DNA of 64,000 bases from Terriglobia bacterium (GTDB lineage Bacteria; Acidobacteriota; Terriglobia; Bryobacterales; UBA6623): assembly GCA_009841225.1 (NCBI GenBank), contig VXMF01000002.1, positions 191,426-255,425 of the forward strand, read 5' to 3'. Position numbers and translations under genes: made by a program. Shown piece by piece: positions 8,077-18,383 of the stretch (its first letter is position 1; each line of letters begins with the position of its first letter). A model generated the notes under the pieces. The model saw only the letters and a program-made list of their open reading frames with translations. It searched no databases and was not told the origin of the DNA.

Positions 8077-10824
8077 ATGCGACTTCGGTTTCGAATCCAT
8101 AGCCTGACTGTCCAGACGCTGGCAGCGGCCGGCTTCTTGGCTGTTTCGCCGCAGCCGGGCATCGCCCAGTCTGAACCGGCCCTAGACCGGATCCTGACCT
8201 TGGCAGAATCGAGAACCGGCCCCCACGCGCTCTCCGTGGACAGGGGCGCTTCGGGCCTGTGGCAACAGCTGATACGGCTGCAGACCACGGCCAGCGTCCT
8301 CTATACGATCGCTCATCCTGATGACGAGCAGGGAGGGACGCTGACGTACCTCAGCCGCGGCCAGGGAGTGCGGACCTCGCTCTTGTCGCTCAATCGCGGC
8401 GAGGCTGGCGCGAATGCCATCGGTTCCGAGCTGTTCGACGGATTGGGCCTGATTCGAACAGAGGAACTACTCGTTTCCGACCGCTACTACGGCCTAGATG
8501 ATCAGTACTTCACAACCCTGATCGACTACGGCTATTCGAAGAACCTCGACGAGGCGCTACGCCAATGGGGGCGAGAGAACGTCCTTCGGGATATCGTGCG
8601 CGTGATTCGGATCAATCGCCCCCTAGTCCTCGTCTCGCGCTTCTACGGCGGTCCTAGAGACGGGCACGGCAACCACGAAACGTCCGGAGTCGTGACCCAA
8701 GAAGCGTTCGAGGCGGCGGGCGATCCGGACCGGTTCCCGAATCAGATCCGCGAGGAGGGACTCAGGCCGTGGCAGCCACTCAAGCTCTATCGAAGTAATC
8801 TCCATTCGCGACGCCCGTCGGGTCCAAGCATCGAGCCTCCCGATCACCCCTGGAATGTCGACGTCAATACCGGGACCTTCAGCCCTTGGCTCGGAGAGAG
8901 CTACGAAGAGTTCGCGGCCCTAGGGCTGAGCTTCCAGCGGTCTCAAGTCAGCGGCCGTCGGCGCGAGCGTTCAGGAGAACACCACCAATTCTTCGAGAGA
9001 GTGCGCAGCCAAGTGGATGCTCCAAAGCGGGAAACCGGGTTCTTCGATGGGATCGATACGTCTGTCGCGGGGATCTACGAACTGTCGGGAGTCGAGCCCC
9101 CCGAGGGTGTATCCAAGATTCTCTTGGAGATCGAGAGCCACGTCGATGATGCCGTCGCGGCTTACAGCGTGCGCAATCCAGCTGCGGTTGTGCCGTTCTT
9201 GGTGCAGGGCCTGAGCTCCGCGCGCGAGGCGATACGCCTGTCCCAGGGCCAAGACGAGGTACTCTTCCTGCTGGCGATCAAGCAGCGCCAGTTTCAGGAC
9301 GCCATCAACACTGCTCTCGGAATTCAATTCCGAGCCGTTTCCGCACCACTCGATGCCGGAGCACCGGATTCGCCGTTCGCGCCTCTCGCCACCATGGGGC
9401 CGGCTGTTCCGGGCCAGCGCTTTCAGGTGGAAGTCTCCGTGGTCAATCCCAGCAGCCTTTCGATTGAAACCCAGGGAATCTCGATCGAAGGCGCGGGCGA
9501 CTGGGGGGTTGAGGGGGATTCCCATTCCGGCGCCGTGTTCCATTCAGGCGAAAGGCTTGCAGCCCGGTTCACTGTCGAGGCACCTCGAGACGTTGCACTC
9601 TCAAGGCGCTACTTCCAGCGAGAATCGATCCATGACAGCCGCTACGCCGTTCGGGATCCGGAATACTTGCACCTGGCCGGGCGCGCGCCTGCCCTCACGG
9701 CGGCAGTTGACTACTCCATCGGCGGCGAGTCGGTGCGTGCAAGCGGGGTCGTGTATCGCCGGGAAGCGAACCTTCCGTACGGATACGAATACCGGGAGCT
9801 GAAGGTCGTTCCGGCACTCGCGGTGAATGTGTCCCCGGCCAACCTAATCGTTCCGCTTGGCTCGCGCCGGAACGCCGTATCGGTGCAAGTGGAGGTGATC
9901 AATAACCAGAGCGGAGGAATCGAGGGCGAGCTCTCACTGGAATTGCCAGAGGGATGGACTGCCGAGCCAAGCAAGCACGACTTCCAGTTCTCGCAAGCGA
10001 ACGCCCGCCGGAACTTCAGCTTCGAGGTCAATGTGCCCCGGCTGCGCGAAGGCACGTACGATCTTCAGGCGGTTGCCCGGGCGGAAAGCCAGGAATACCG
10101 CCAGGGATACCAGGCGATCCGACACAGAGACTACGACATTCGGTACCTTTACCGAGATTCTGTGACGCGTGTTCGAGGCGTCGACGTCCGGATCGCTTCC
10201 CGCATGAAGGTCGGGTACGTGATGGGTGTCGGAGACGAGGTTCCAAGTGGAATCGAACAGATGGGCGCCGAAGTCACCTTGCTGGGCACGGACGAGCTTG
10301 CCACAGGGGATCTGGGCGCCTATGGAGCGATCGTGGTCGGCACGCGGGCCTATGCCGTGCGCCCGGACCTGATCAACTACAACCAGCGGCTGCTCGACTA
10401 TGCTCGCGCTGGCGGGAACCTGGTCATTCTCTACCAGACCCAGGAATTCGTTCCCGCCAAGTGGGCCGCGTTCCCGGCCGATCTCCCGCGCCGCGCCGAG
10501 GAGGTCTCCGAGGAGAACTCGCCGGTCCGTGTCTTGGCTCCTGACCATCCTGTGTTCCAGCGACCCAACAAGATCGTGGCAGAGGATTTCGACGACTGGG
10601 TTGAACAGCGAGGCTCCAAGTTCTTTTCTGAGTGGGACAGCGCGTACGTGCCCCTCATCGAGACTCAGGACAAGGGGCAGGAACCCCAAAGCGGAGGATG
10701 GCTAACGGCCCCGTTCGGCAGCGGCCACTACACCTATTTCGCCTATGCGGTACACCGGCAGCTCCCGTACAGCGTCCCCGGAGCATATCGCATCTTCGCC
10801 AACGTCCTGTCGCTCGGCCGTTGA
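8077..10824 (+). CDS. Exported PIG-L (LmbE) family deacetylase, large multidomain form
   Basis: A 915-residue protein. The ATG at 8077 is preferred over the upstream in-frame codon at 8005: it has GAGGAG 6 bases upstream and begins a good signal peptide (MRLRFRIHSL... PGIAQ, residues 1-31). The catalytic PIG-L domain starts at about residue 75 with the zinc motif AHPDDE (79-84) and continues to the second metal-binding histidine in DGHGNHETSG. This family hydrolyses N-acetyl groups of sugar derivatives such as GlcNAc conjugates. The middle (~440-720) looks like beta-sandwich domains (ALAVNVSPANLIVPLGSRRN). The last ~200 residues resemble a class I glutamine-amidotransferase-like or ThuA-like fold (GAIVVGTRAYAVRPDL, GGNLVILYQTQEF). 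A periplasmic glycan role is inferred. Confidence 0.85.
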   Translation: MRLRFRIHSLTVQTLAAAGFLAVSPQPGIAQSEPALDRILTLAESRTGPHALSVDRGASGLWQQLIRLQTTASVLYTIAHPDDEQGGTLTYLSRGQGVRTSLLSLNRGEAGANAIGSELFDGLGLIRTEELLVSDRYYGLDDQYFTTLIDYGYSKNLDEALRQWGRENVLRDIVRVIRINRPLVLVSRFYGGPRDGHGNHETSGVVTQEAFEAAGDPDRFPNQIREEGLRPWQPLKLYRSNLHSRRPSGPSIEPPDHPWNVDVNTGTFSPWLGESYEEFAALGLSFQRSQVSGRRRERSGEHHQFFERVRSQVDAPKRETGFFDGIDTSVAGIYELSGVEPPEGVSKILLEIESHVDDAVAAYSVRNPAAVVPFLVQGLSSAREAIRLSQGQDEVLFLLAIKQRQFQDAINTALGIQFRAVSAPLDAGAPDSPFAPLATMGPAVPGQRFQVEVSVVNPSSLSIETQGISIEGAGDWGVEGDSHSGAVFHSGERLAARFTVEAPRDVALSRRYFQRESIHDSRYAVRDPEYLHLAGRAPALTAAVDYSIGGESVRASGVVYRREANLPYGYEYRELKVVPALAVNVSPANLIVPLGSRRNAVSVQVEVINNQSGGIEGELSLELPEGWTAEPSKHDFQFSQANARRNFSFEVNVPRLREGTYDLQAVARAESQEYRQGYQAIRHRDYDIRYLYRDSVTRVRGVDVRIASRMKVGYVMGVGDEVPSGIEQMGAEVTLLGTDELATGDLGAYGAIVVGTRAYAVRPDLINYNQRLLDYARAGGNLVILYQTQEFVPAKWAAFPADLPRRAEEVSEENSPVRVLAPDHPVFQRPNKIVAEDFDDWVEQRGSKFFSEWDSAYVPLIETQDKGQEPQSGGWLTAPFGSGHYTYFAYAVHRQLPYSVPGAYRIFANVLSLGR

Positions 10825-10959
10825 TCCCGCGGCCCTGTCCTGTCGGGCGCACGGGGTTCGAAGCAGCACGGCCCGTCCGACCGCAATTGCACTTGGCTGA
10901 TCGATCGAGGTGCCCCTGCAGCGATTTCAACCCTTGGCGATCGCCGCGTCAGGTGCACT

Positions 10960-12066
10960 CTATTCGACGCCGAGGGCGAGCGCGCCATCATAGCCGGTCA
11001 TTTCCAGGTATCCGCTGCCCTCAATCAGAGCCCCAGAGCGACTGCCGGAATATGTCACGGGGCCTTCCCAGTAGGTCGGCAATTTAGCGGACCGGCTGAC
11101 GATCTCTTGGGCGTCGTGCAACGGGCGCACGTCGAGACTCAGCCCGATTCGAGGGATCTGAATCGACCATTCCACAGGGTATTTCGCCCCGGTTTCGTCG
11201 CTCCGCCAGATGCGTCCGGGAGCTAGCAAAATGTCGTCCGAGGTCAGGCGCACCGCAAGGCCCTCCGGATCGACGAGCGTGCCGTGGGAATAGGGACTGT
11301 ACTCGCCGTTCGAAAGTCTTATGCCGGCGATCATCAGGTCAGTCTGATCGTCGAGTTGTACGCTCAGCCAATCCCATCCGACTGCCCCCGAGGCCATGTC
11401 CTCGCTGAAGAACTCGTGGTCCATCCACGACAGCCCCTGCACTTCGTGGGCAGTGTCACCGATGGTGAGGGTGCCGGATGTGCGCATCCGGGTGAACGAT
11501 ACGTAGTGCGAAGCCTGCCCGTCTTCCCCGCCCTTCCGGCTAATGCCGTCCTCGCCGTGGATCACATGCGGCTTGGTCGGCTCCAGCAACAGCTCCAGCG
11601 AGACCCGCTCGTCCCATGCCTGCAGTTTCTGGGTTGGCAGGGCGGTATCGCCTAGCGGGAATTCCACGCTCCAGTTCCCATTCCAGATCGTGCCCGTTGC
11701 CGCAGACGCACCAGCCAAGCCCGGACCGCTGCGATTGGTGCGCTCCCTATGGATCAGACGCTGGCCCGCAACGTCTGTCACGACGAAGTGCGCCACGTAG
11801 ACCTGATCCAGGTCCCAAGCGGTATTTGCGGCTTCCTCGCGCCCCGAGGACGCCCGGAAGAAAGTCAGCTCGAATCCGAACTTGCGGCCCCCGGAGTCCG
11901 ATACGTTGCCGGTGTAGTACCACCACTCCATGGCGAAGTTCGGGTGTTCGAAGTGGTCACGGGGGAACTCGAATTCGTAGCCAGGCTTAGCTAAGTCAGA
12001 GGAGAAGCCCGCCAGGGCGGAGATTGCGAATAGCGCGATTCCTGCAATCGGACGGGCGGATGGCAT
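10960..12066 (-). CDS. AttH/CrtC-like lipocalin-family protein
   Basis: A 368-residue exported protein with a signal peptide (hydrophobic residues 7-20). After it, the sequence FPRDHFEHPNFAMEWWYYTG and FGFELTFFRAS is the hallmark of the hydroxyneurosporene synthase (CrtC)/AttH family, which folds as a double lipocalin barrel. A second hallmark is LSWMDHEFFSEDMA near the centre. CrtC hydrates carotenoids, but most family members outside phototrophs have no known reaction and none of the carotenoid pathway genes is seen here, so a carotenoid role is not supported. No operon partner: the neighbouring DUF3604 gene is 166 bases upstream on the same strand. Confidence 0.8.
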   Translation of the reverse strand: MPSARPIAGIALFAISALAGFSSDLAKPGYEFEFPRDHFEHPNFAMEWWYYTGNVSDSGGRKFGFELTFFRASSGREEAANTAWDLDQVYVAHFVVTDVAGQRLIHRERTNRSGPGLAGASAATGTIWNGNWSVEFPLGDTALPTQKLQAWDERVSLELLLEPTKPHVIHGEDGISRKGGEDGQASHYVSFTRMRTSGTLTIGDTAHEVQGLSWMDHEFFSEDMASGAVGWDWLSVQLDDQTDLMIAGIRLSNGEYSPYSHGTLVDPEGLAVRLTSDDILLAPGRIWRSDETGAKYPVEWSIQIPRIGLSLDVRPLHDAQEIVSRSAKLPTYWEGPVTYSGSRSGALIEGSGYLEMTGYDGALALGVE

Positions 12067-12232
12067 CTACGCTCATTTTGGCCCAGCGTCTCGCGTGGTC
12101 CTGTACGGGCCAGACCTCTTCCGGGCGGAGGCTGAGTCCCCCAATTCATGGAGTCTCGATGGATTCAGAGCATCCAGGACCGGAAGGACTTCTGCTTCCC
12201 GAGCGGAACGGAAACAGCGCCGCGACCGAGGC

Positions 12233-14776
12233 TCAGTAATCGACCCACAGAGGGCTGCCCCAGGCGACTTGGCCGTCGGCCTGCTCGACCCGCACGTAGT
12301 AGTAGTGGGAACTGCCCGCGCCGCCGAAATCGGCGTCGGTGTATTCGAAATCGGCTTCCTGCGCTGCCGGGCGATGCGTGTGTGCGAGCTGGCCGTCCCG
12401 TAGGATATGCACCCGGGCGATTTCTCCCGTGCCGCGTACGCGCACTCGCAAGGGCTGCGCGTCGGACGTCCGGAAACGATCTCCCATGAAGTGACCGCCC
12501 ATGCGCACGTCGAGAATGATGTTGTCCGTGGCACCGTACGTATGCCGGCGCCGTATAGCATCCAAGACCCCTTGCCTCGTGAAGGAAGTCGTGTAAACCA
12601 TCGCGTACGAGTAGTGCGTCGAGTAGTGGTCGGAACTTGCGATGGTCCCAAGCGTGTAGCCCTTGGCCAGAGCATGGTTGACAAACCCGGCCGGACGATA
12701 GCCTCCCGGAGCGTCTCGCGGCGCAGGGCTCCTAGCCGACAGCGGTGCGCCGTCTTGCTCGTAGCTGGTGCGGTCGCCTTGGAAGATCTCTACGACAGGT
12801 GCCGCTTCGGGATCGTGGAAACGCCAATCCGTGCCCATGTTGGTCGCGGAGGTGTGGGCGATCGCCACGCCCCCCATGCGCCGAACTTGCTCGAATAAGA
12901 GCAGTGTGTCGTTGGCGGTGACCCGCGGATCGAAGAAATCATTGTCCTCGTCACGCTCTTGTGGCGGCGCCACCCCGGGCTGGTCACCCCGATTCGCTTG
13001 GTCGGCCAGCAAGTAGCCCGGCACCCAGCGCTTCAGGTAGAACGGGACCACCTCGCCGGTGCGGTCAGCAAAGAACACGTTGTGGTGCCCCATTGGATAG
13101 TTGACGCTGCGCTCGTACCCGAACAGGCTGACGTAAGTGCCGGGAAGGTGGTGCATGTCCGTCATCTTCTGCGAGTACCACCACCAGTAATCGTGCGCGC
13201 CTCCCTGGTGATCCGTCGAGGCCCCGAAATCCATGCTGGCGGCGTCGAGCATGTAGCGGTAGAACTCCGGCAGCGAGCCGTCAATAGTGCCCCCTGCATC
13301 CCAGCTCAGTTCGGTGTGACGGTGCAGGTCTCCCCGGACGATGCGCGCTGCACGGCCCTGAATCTCGGCGCGGTAGTTCCGAATCGCCGCCAAGTCCCCC
13401 GGCTCATCCGCGTGGCCCGGAGCTGCCTCGACAGTTGGTGTCTCGGGCTGGGTCAACTGTATGCGGCCGGGAGGGTCCGCGCTAGTGGTCTTGCCGGCGT
13501 AGACTTGGAATCGGACAGGCCGAGTGAGGTAGTTTTCCCGCCGGTTGTCAGTCGGCCAAGCGAGCCACAGGCTGCCATCGCTCGCCACGGCAGACCTGAG
13601 CCAGGTGCTGAGCCGACCCTTGCTGTTCGGGACGACCTCGGGCGTGCTCCAGCCTGCTCCGTCGTAGCGGGTGAGTCGGTACTCCCATCCCCTCCTTCGC
13701 GTGGCGCCCGCGCCCAACAGGCACTTGGCCGCTACAAGAGGATTGCCGCTGGCGTCGAGAAGGACTTGGGGGCGGTAGACATAGCGTCCGGCATCGGCCT
13801 CAAATGCCGCTTGCACGGGCCGGGCTGGAGCCTGCAGCCGGCCGTTGGCGAAGGCGCGCAGGTGGATCGCGCGCTCGGCTCCAAGCATCACGCCGGGACC
13901 GAAGCAGGTGCCGCACGGGAGTTCCGTCTTGGACGCAGGCATCTGGTAGCGGTAGTTGTAACCGTTGTCCTTGCCCCAGTTGGCTCCGCCACTCTCCCAA
14001 GCGACCCAGACGCGGTCGTCCGCGTCGACGGCGACTGAGGGCCGGGCCTCGAACAGCGGCGTCTCGGCAACCGCCATTTCGTCGACTGCTGTCCTGCCAT
14101 CCCGCAGGCCTACCAAATACACGTCGTAGTTGCCATTGCGGTAGCTGTCGTAGGCCACCCAAGCCGTTCCCCGTGAATCGAGCGCCACGGTCGGACTCCA
14201 GTCGTTCCCCGGCCGGCCGCTGACGGACACTGTCTCGGACCACTCGCCGTCGGAGAATGTGCGGAGCAGGATATCGGACTCGCTTCCGCGGAATCCTTGC
14301 CAGGCCACCGCCAGCTTGCCGTCCCGGGCGGCGAGGCTGGGATAGATGTCGGGAAGGCGATGATCCGTGAGACGCACCAAGTCACCCCAGGACTCGGCCG
14401 CAGGGTCGTAGCGCCGGGCATACAGGTCCCAGTTGCCGATGCGCCGGGCTGACCAGACTACCCACACGCGGTTCTGGCTGTCCAGAGCGATTTGCGGCAG
14501 CCAGATGTCGCCATCGCCGCCGGGAACCAACAGCACATTGCTCCAGTTGCCGTCCCGATACTGGCGGAGGTTGATCTCATCGCGTCGAGCGTCATGTGAC
14601 ATCCACACCAGCCAGAGCGTCCCGTCGTCTGCTGCGGCGATGTCCGGCAGGTCATCCGAACGCAATTCCGTGCCGACGGGCTCGACCGAATTGATCTGCC
14701 CTACAGCGGTAGCGCAAGCAAATAGCGACAGCAGCAGTAGTGCGAGCGGCATGGCGCTTGCCAGTATAGTCCGCAT
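12233..14776 (-). CDS. DUF3604 protein with N-terminal propeller-like region, paralogue 1
   Basis: An 847-residue exported protein; the ATG at 14776 is chosen because it starts a good signal peptide (MRTILASAMPLALLLLSLFAC), possibly a lipoprotein with the cysteine at the cut. Residues ~30-440 contain repeated blades of the form W-x-A-Y-D (GTLWLVWMSHDARRDEINL, NRVWVVWSARRIGNWDLY, GTAWVAYDSYRNGNYDVYL), like a sialidase-type or WD-like beta-propeller. The DUF3604 region begins near residue 486 with RGDLHRHTELSWD, a PHP-type H-x-H metal motif, followed by ASTDHQGG and AIAHTSATNMGTDWR. A metal-dependent hydrolase is likely; the substrate is not known. It is divergent from the sialidase gene and closely resembles the gene at 31101-33896. 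Confidence 0.85.
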   Translation of the reverse strand: MRTILASAMPLALLLLSLFACATAVGQINSVEPVGTELRSDDLPDIAAADDGTLWLVWMSHDARRDEINLRQYRDGNWSNVLLVPGGDGDIWLPQIALDSQNRVWVVWSARRIGNWDLYARRYDPAAESWGDLVRLTDHRLPDIYPSLAARDGKLAVAWQGFRGSESDILLRTFSDGEWSETVSVSGRPGNDWSPTVALDSRGTAWVAYDSYRNGNYDVYLVGLRDGRTAVDEMAVAETPLFEARPSVAVDADDRVWVAWESGGANWGKDNGYNYRYQMPASKTELPCGTCFGPGVMLGAERAIHLRAFANGRLQAPARPVQAAFEADAGRYVYRPQVLLDASGNPLVAAKCLLGAGATRRRGWEYRLTRYDGAGWSTPEVVPNSKGRLSTWLRSAVASDGSLWLAWPTDNRRENYLTRPVRFQVYAGKTTSADPPGRIQLTQPETPTVEAAPGHADEPGDLAAIRNYRAEIQGRAARIVRGDLHRHTELSWDAGGTIDGSLPEFYRYMLDAASMDFGASTDHQGGAHDYWWWYSQKMTDMHHLPGTYVSLFGYERSVNYPMGHHNVFFADRTGEVVPFYLKRWVPGYLLADQANRGDQPGVAPPQERDEDNDFFDPRVTANDTLLLFEQVRRMGGVAIAHTSATNMGTDWRFHDPEAAPVVEIFQGDRTSYEQDGAPLSARSPAPRDAPGGYRPAGFVNHALAKGYTLGTIASSDHYSTHYSYAMVYTTSFTRQGVLDAIRRRHTYGATDNIILDVRMGGHFMGDRFRTSDAQPLRVRVRGTGEIARVHILRDGQLAHTHRPAAQEADFEYTDADFGGAGSSHYYYVRVEQADGQVAWGSPLWVDY

Positions 14777-14866
14777 TCCGGCGGCCACCGTTGATGTTCG
14801 AGTTGGTGGGCGATGCGCATCCCGCCTTCCTCCTGCCGGACAAGCCCGTGCCGATCCCGTGGAGGC

Positions 14867-14872
14867 TACAAT
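14867..14872 (+). promoter_or_regulatory. Possible -10 element (TACAAT) for the sialidase gene
   Basis: TACAAT sits 20 bases before the ATG at 14893, implying a leader of roughly 14 bases. No clear -35 element. It lies in the 116-base divergent gap shared with the DUF3604 gene. Confidence 0.35.
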
Positions 14873-14892
14873 CGACCCGCGAGACACCTCTA

Positions 14893-16164
14893 ATGCCGCA
14901 GACAAGAGGGCTCGTCAAGCGAGCCGTCGTCCTAGTCGCGATCGCAAGCTGCGCTTCGGGCCCGTCGGCCGTCGAAGAGACCGTTTCAGTGTCGCGGCCG
15001 TTCGTTTCCCCCAAAGGGGAGTACGTCACTGAGCGGGATCGCTACCACACGTTCCGCATTCCGGGGATGATTGTTGCGCAAGATGGCTCGATTCTCCTGT
15101 TTGCCGAGGGCCGCCGGGGTGATGGAAGCGACCCCCGCCGAGACGAGGATGCCCCGATCGACCTAGTCCTGCGGCGGAGCACTGACGCGGGCGAGACCTG
15201 GGAGCCCCTCGTGGTTATCGAGTCCGGGTTTCGACCAAACGGCGTCTTGGTGGATTTCGCGGATCCGACACCAGTCCTTGACGGATCGACCGGCGAGGTC
15301 TTCCTGCTCTACGGGCAGTGGCCGGATGTGGGGCCCAGAACCGTATCCCATGGCCAAGAACCGGACTCTGCTGACGGCAACCAGGTCGTCTGGGTGCGCT
15401 CCAGCACCGATCACGGACGGACTTGGTCGGATCGACGCCAAGTTCGCTATCCCGACGAGCCTAACGACACCGCGGACGGGCTGTATTGGCGGCAGGCGGA
15501 GCCCGGACCCGGTAGCGGCATCCAACTCCGCTGGCAGAGCCAGGTCAGCGGAGCCAACGGCCGATTGCTGATCCCGGCGAAGCGAAGCGGTTCGGAAACA
15601 CCGGACGGGCCTGCCTCGGTGAGGCCCTTCGCATACTATTCGGACGACCACGGGGCGAGTTGGCAGGTGGGGCGCGTCAGTCCCGGACCGGACGCCAACG
15701 AGGATGAGATTGTCGAACTGACCGACGGCACGGTCCTACTCGACGGGCGGCAGAACGACGGAAATTATCGCCGCCGCCATCGCAGTGCAGACGGGGGTAT
15801 CACGTGGAGCCCGGACCGGCCCGACAGCATTCCGATCACTCCGGTCGACGCCTCGATGATCCGGTACTCGGCCAGCCGAACGGGGGATGACCGTGACATC
15901 ATCCTGTTTTCGGGCCCCCGCGGGAAAGACGGCCTGAACCGCAACAACATTACGGTATGGACGAGCTACGACGAAGGCCAGTCCTTCAGCAACCCAGTCA
16001 CATTCAATCAGGGGTTCGCCGCCTATTCGGTCTTGCAGCGTCTGGCCGACGGCACGATCGGGCTGGCGGTTGAGACTTCAAATGAATCGGGTGACAACTA
16101 CGGAGAAATCAGGTTCTATCGCTTCGGTCTGGCCCATTTGGCAGCAGCTCAGGGGATCGACTGA
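14893..16164 (+). CDS. Exo-alpha-sialidase family protein, probable lipoprotein
   Basis: A 423-residue protein counted from the ATG at 14893, which begins a signal peptide with a lipobox-like end (VVLVAIASC). An in-frame start at 14791 would add 34 residues without a signal. The enzyme has the six-bladed sialidase features: the FRIP motif (HTFRIPGMI) carrying the first catalytic arginine, and repeated Asp boxes S-x-D-x-G-x-T-W (STDAGETWEP, STDHGRTWSD, SADGGITWSP, and the weaker SYDEGQSFSN). Such enzymes release terminal sialic acids from glycans, but several relatives hydrolyse other sugars, so specificity is uncertain. Location is probably the outer membrane or periplasm. Convergent with the CehA-like gene. 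Confidence 0.85.
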   Translation: MPQTRGLVKRAVVLVAIASCASGPSAVEETVSVSRPFVSPKGEYVTERDRYHTFRIPGMIVAQDGSILLFAEGRRGDGSDPRRDEDAPIDLVLRRSTDAGETWEPLVVIESGFRPNGVLVDFADPTPVLDGSTGEVFLLYGQWPDVGPRTVSHGQEPDSADGNQVVWVRSSTDHGRTWSDRRQVRYPDEPNDTADGLYWRQAEPGPGSGIQLRWQSQVSGANGRLLIPAKRSGSETPDGPASVRPFAYYSDDHGASWQVGRVSPGPDANEDEIVELTDGTVLLDGRQNDGNYRRRHRSADGGITWSPDRPDSIPITPVDASMIRYSASRTGDDRDIILFSGPRGKDGLNRNNITVWTSYDEGQSFSNPVTFNQGFAAYSVLQRLADGTIGLAVETSNESGDNYGEIRFYRFGLAHLAAAQGID

Positions 16165-16421
16165 TGACTCGGAGGCGTGCCGCAGCCGTCCTTAACGGGC
16201 CAATTGCGAACCGTCGCGCTATCGCCTTCCTGCACTCAGGACCGCAGAACGAACGAGCCGAGTCGGTGGCAAGACTTTGTTTCCGGTGGAAGAGCAGCTT
16301 CCGGGCTCGAACCCGATCGGCGGCGGCCCAAGCATTCGATTCTTGATGATTCGGGTCTCCGGAGGTGCGCAGGCAGTTCCGCCGGAATTCGGGCCGGTTG
16401 TTTCGGACGCGATCCAAAGGC

Positions 16422-18056
16422 CTATTCCGCGACCGCCCACAGCTGCTCATATACGGCCTTCGCGTGCTCGTACTCCGCGATAGCCGCTTCAGGCAGGACG
16501 TCTTGATGCCGGGCGAGTTCCGACTCGACGCGGCCGACCAAGTATTCGACTTCTTCCCGCCGAGGCCGCAACGGTCTGCCCGGCACAGCGATGTGAAACG
16601 GAGCGCTGTGAGCAAAGCGCAGGCGGCCCTCTGGGCGCTCGTAGCAACGTACAGCAAGCCAAGTCGAGGTATCGAACGAGAACTGCTCGTCGATCAGAGT
16701 CATGTAACCCCCCGCCGATTCAACCCGATTGTCCGGCTCGAGGCGGCGGACAACCTGTCCTGCGGCAACCACCTCGATCGAAGTGACCGGGGTGGCGCTA
16801 CGAATCCAGCCCGTCAAGCGATAGCTACCGCCCTCGCTGTGCAACTCGGCGAACTCCCGTCCCGGACGGCGGTCGTTCACACGTACATCCAGCATGGGGC
16901 CTGTCGTGACGAAGCTGCGGCCATCGTCAAGCCCCTTGATCCATCGCTCGTACGAGAACTCCGAGCCCAGGTGCACGTACACGCGGCCGAATCCCAGTGG
17001 AACGGGATGAACTCCTGAGGCTGTTCCAGCGGTCGGCCGTAGGCGAAAGCCGCAGTTCAACAGGGCGTAGTAGTTCTGAAAGGTGAAGTCAATCCACCCC
17101 TCTTCGGTAAAGCCTTCGTCAGTCTGCTCGATCTGCATGTAGTCGGCGGGTTGCTCGCCGAAACCGCGGAAGTGAAACGGCGCTCGCCAGATGTGGTTGT
17201 TGGTGAGTTCGTACAGGTCCACGTTCATGGCCGGGATCAGCATCATTGACCACGGCCAGTTGTGCTTGTCGAGCTCAAGCAGCCCTCCCTCGCGATGCAC
17301 CTGCTCGGCAATCGAGCCTACCGGCGGCGCTCCCTGATTCAGGACGCCGCGATGGTTCAACGCGAAGACCGCGCCGAGCGTATGGCGCACACCGTTTACC
17401 GTGAAGATCTCGTACTCGGTGTTCATCGGGTAGATGATGTGGTGGGGGTCGACGGCGATCGGCCGGGCCTCGACAGGAGCCGAGTTCTTGTCGCCTTGAC
17501 TGGGGGGCGTGCCGGCCTCCGTCACCCAGTACGTCAGAGGCAGCGCGACATTCAGATCCTCCGCCACGACCAAGGCCGGGAGCTCACTCACACTGCGGTG
17601 CACGTGAGTCTCGCCCGAGTACCAGCCATGCTGTGCCATGTCGATCCATCGGTGGAGCCGGATTTCGGTCTCGGTTACGCCTTCTCCAACCACTACGGTA
17701 TTTGTCGCGGGCAGATACTCCTTGCCCCGCGCGGCCGTCAGCGAGTAGGAGCCAGGCGGTAGCTTTGCGACAAAGCTGTGGGCAGACAGGGTGGTGTGTA
17801 TCTCAACACTCTGCTCCGAGCGGCTCTTGTTGTAGGGAATACTCGAGCCATCCCGGTCCGCAGACTGCGCCACGTGCCATTCCCCATTGCCATCCTGGAT
17901 GTAGAGGCGCGCAGCCACTGGAGAGCCGTCCGAGCTGTCCACGATGACGCCGCGCAACTCTGCGAGCCGGGAACTGGTGCAGGTGAGTAGTGCGGCACAC
18001 AGGCAGCAAGCTCCACCGGCCACGATCGGAGTTCGATTCCTTGGCATCGGAGTCAA
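16422..18056 (-). CDS. CehA/McbA-type PHP-superfamily hydrolase, exported
   Basis: A 544-residue protein with a lipoprotein-like N-terminus (GGACCLCAALLTCTS). Residues ~35-130 form a carboxypeptidase-regulatory-like sandwich (LRGVIVDSSDGSPVAARLYI). The catalytic part begins near residue 145 with the metal motif HGWYSGETHVHRS and continues with EGGLLELDKHNWPWSM and VDLYELTNNHIW. The CehA/McbA group includes carbamate and phosphoester hydrolases of the PHP fold, but the substrate here is unknown. The final ~80 residues carry an arginine-rich helix. Together with the two DUF3604 proteins it makes three exported PHP-type enzymes in one window. The gene is isolated and convergent with the sialidase. 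Confidence 0.8.
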   Translation of the reverse strand: MTPMPRNRTPIVAGGACCLCAALLTCTSSRLAELRGVIVDSSDGSPVAARLYIQDGNGEWHVAQSADRDGSSIPYNKSRSEQSVEIHTTLSAHSFVAKLPPGSYSLTAARGKEYLPATNTVVVGEGVTETEIRLHRWIDMAQHGWYSGETHVHRSVSELPALVVAEDLNVALPLTYWVTEAGTPPSQGDKNSAPVEARPIAVDPHHIIYPMNTEYEIFTVNGVRHTLGAVFALNHRGVLNQGAPPVGSIAEQVHREGGLLELDKHNWPWSMMLIPAMNVDLYELTNNHIWRAPFHFRGFGEQPADYMQIEQTDEGFTEEGWIDFTFQNYYALLNCGFRLRPTAGTASGVHPVPLGFGRVYVHLGSEFSYERWIKGLDDGRSFVTTGPMLDVRVNDRRPGREFAELHSEGGSYRLTGWIRSATPVTSIEVVAAGQVVRRLEPDNRVESAGGYMTLIDEQFSFDTSTWLAVRCYERPEGRLRFAHSAPFHIAVPGRPLRPRREEVEYLVGRVESELARHQDVLPEAAIAEYEHAKAVYEQLWAVAE

Positions 18057-18383
18057 TCATATGACGGGAAGGCAGGCAGCGAGACCAGATTTGGGTCTCC
18101 GGGCGGAAGCTGCGTTTTCCCCGTGGCCCTGCGAGCCCGGTGAGGTTACCGAGTACGAAACCCCACCATGCGAGTGCACGGTACAAGATCGGATATGTGC
18201 CGGAGCGTAAGGACTCTTCCGTTCGTCGCAACGGACGCCCGGATCTCGAGCACCGAATGTAGCCAGCTACATCAGGGGTGGGATTTTCACTGCCAGGCTA
18301 GTGATTTCCGAGCGTGGTGCAAACTGAAGCAGGCCGACCTTGGAGCTGCCCAGAGCAACGCCTTGGTTTGCTTGGAAAGGCAC
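18057..18383. other. 327-base divergent intergenic region
   Basis: Lies between the CehA-like gene and putA and must hold both promoters. An open frame continuous with putA runs up to 18168 but its translation looks non-coding and has no ribosome site. No clear inverted repeat or strong promoter was found by eye. Confidence 0.4.

Noticed and set aside
10960..12066. Carotenoid 1,2-hydratase (CrtC) function
   Set aside because: The fold matches, but no carotenoid synthesis genes are present and most non-phototroph homologues have no shown activity.
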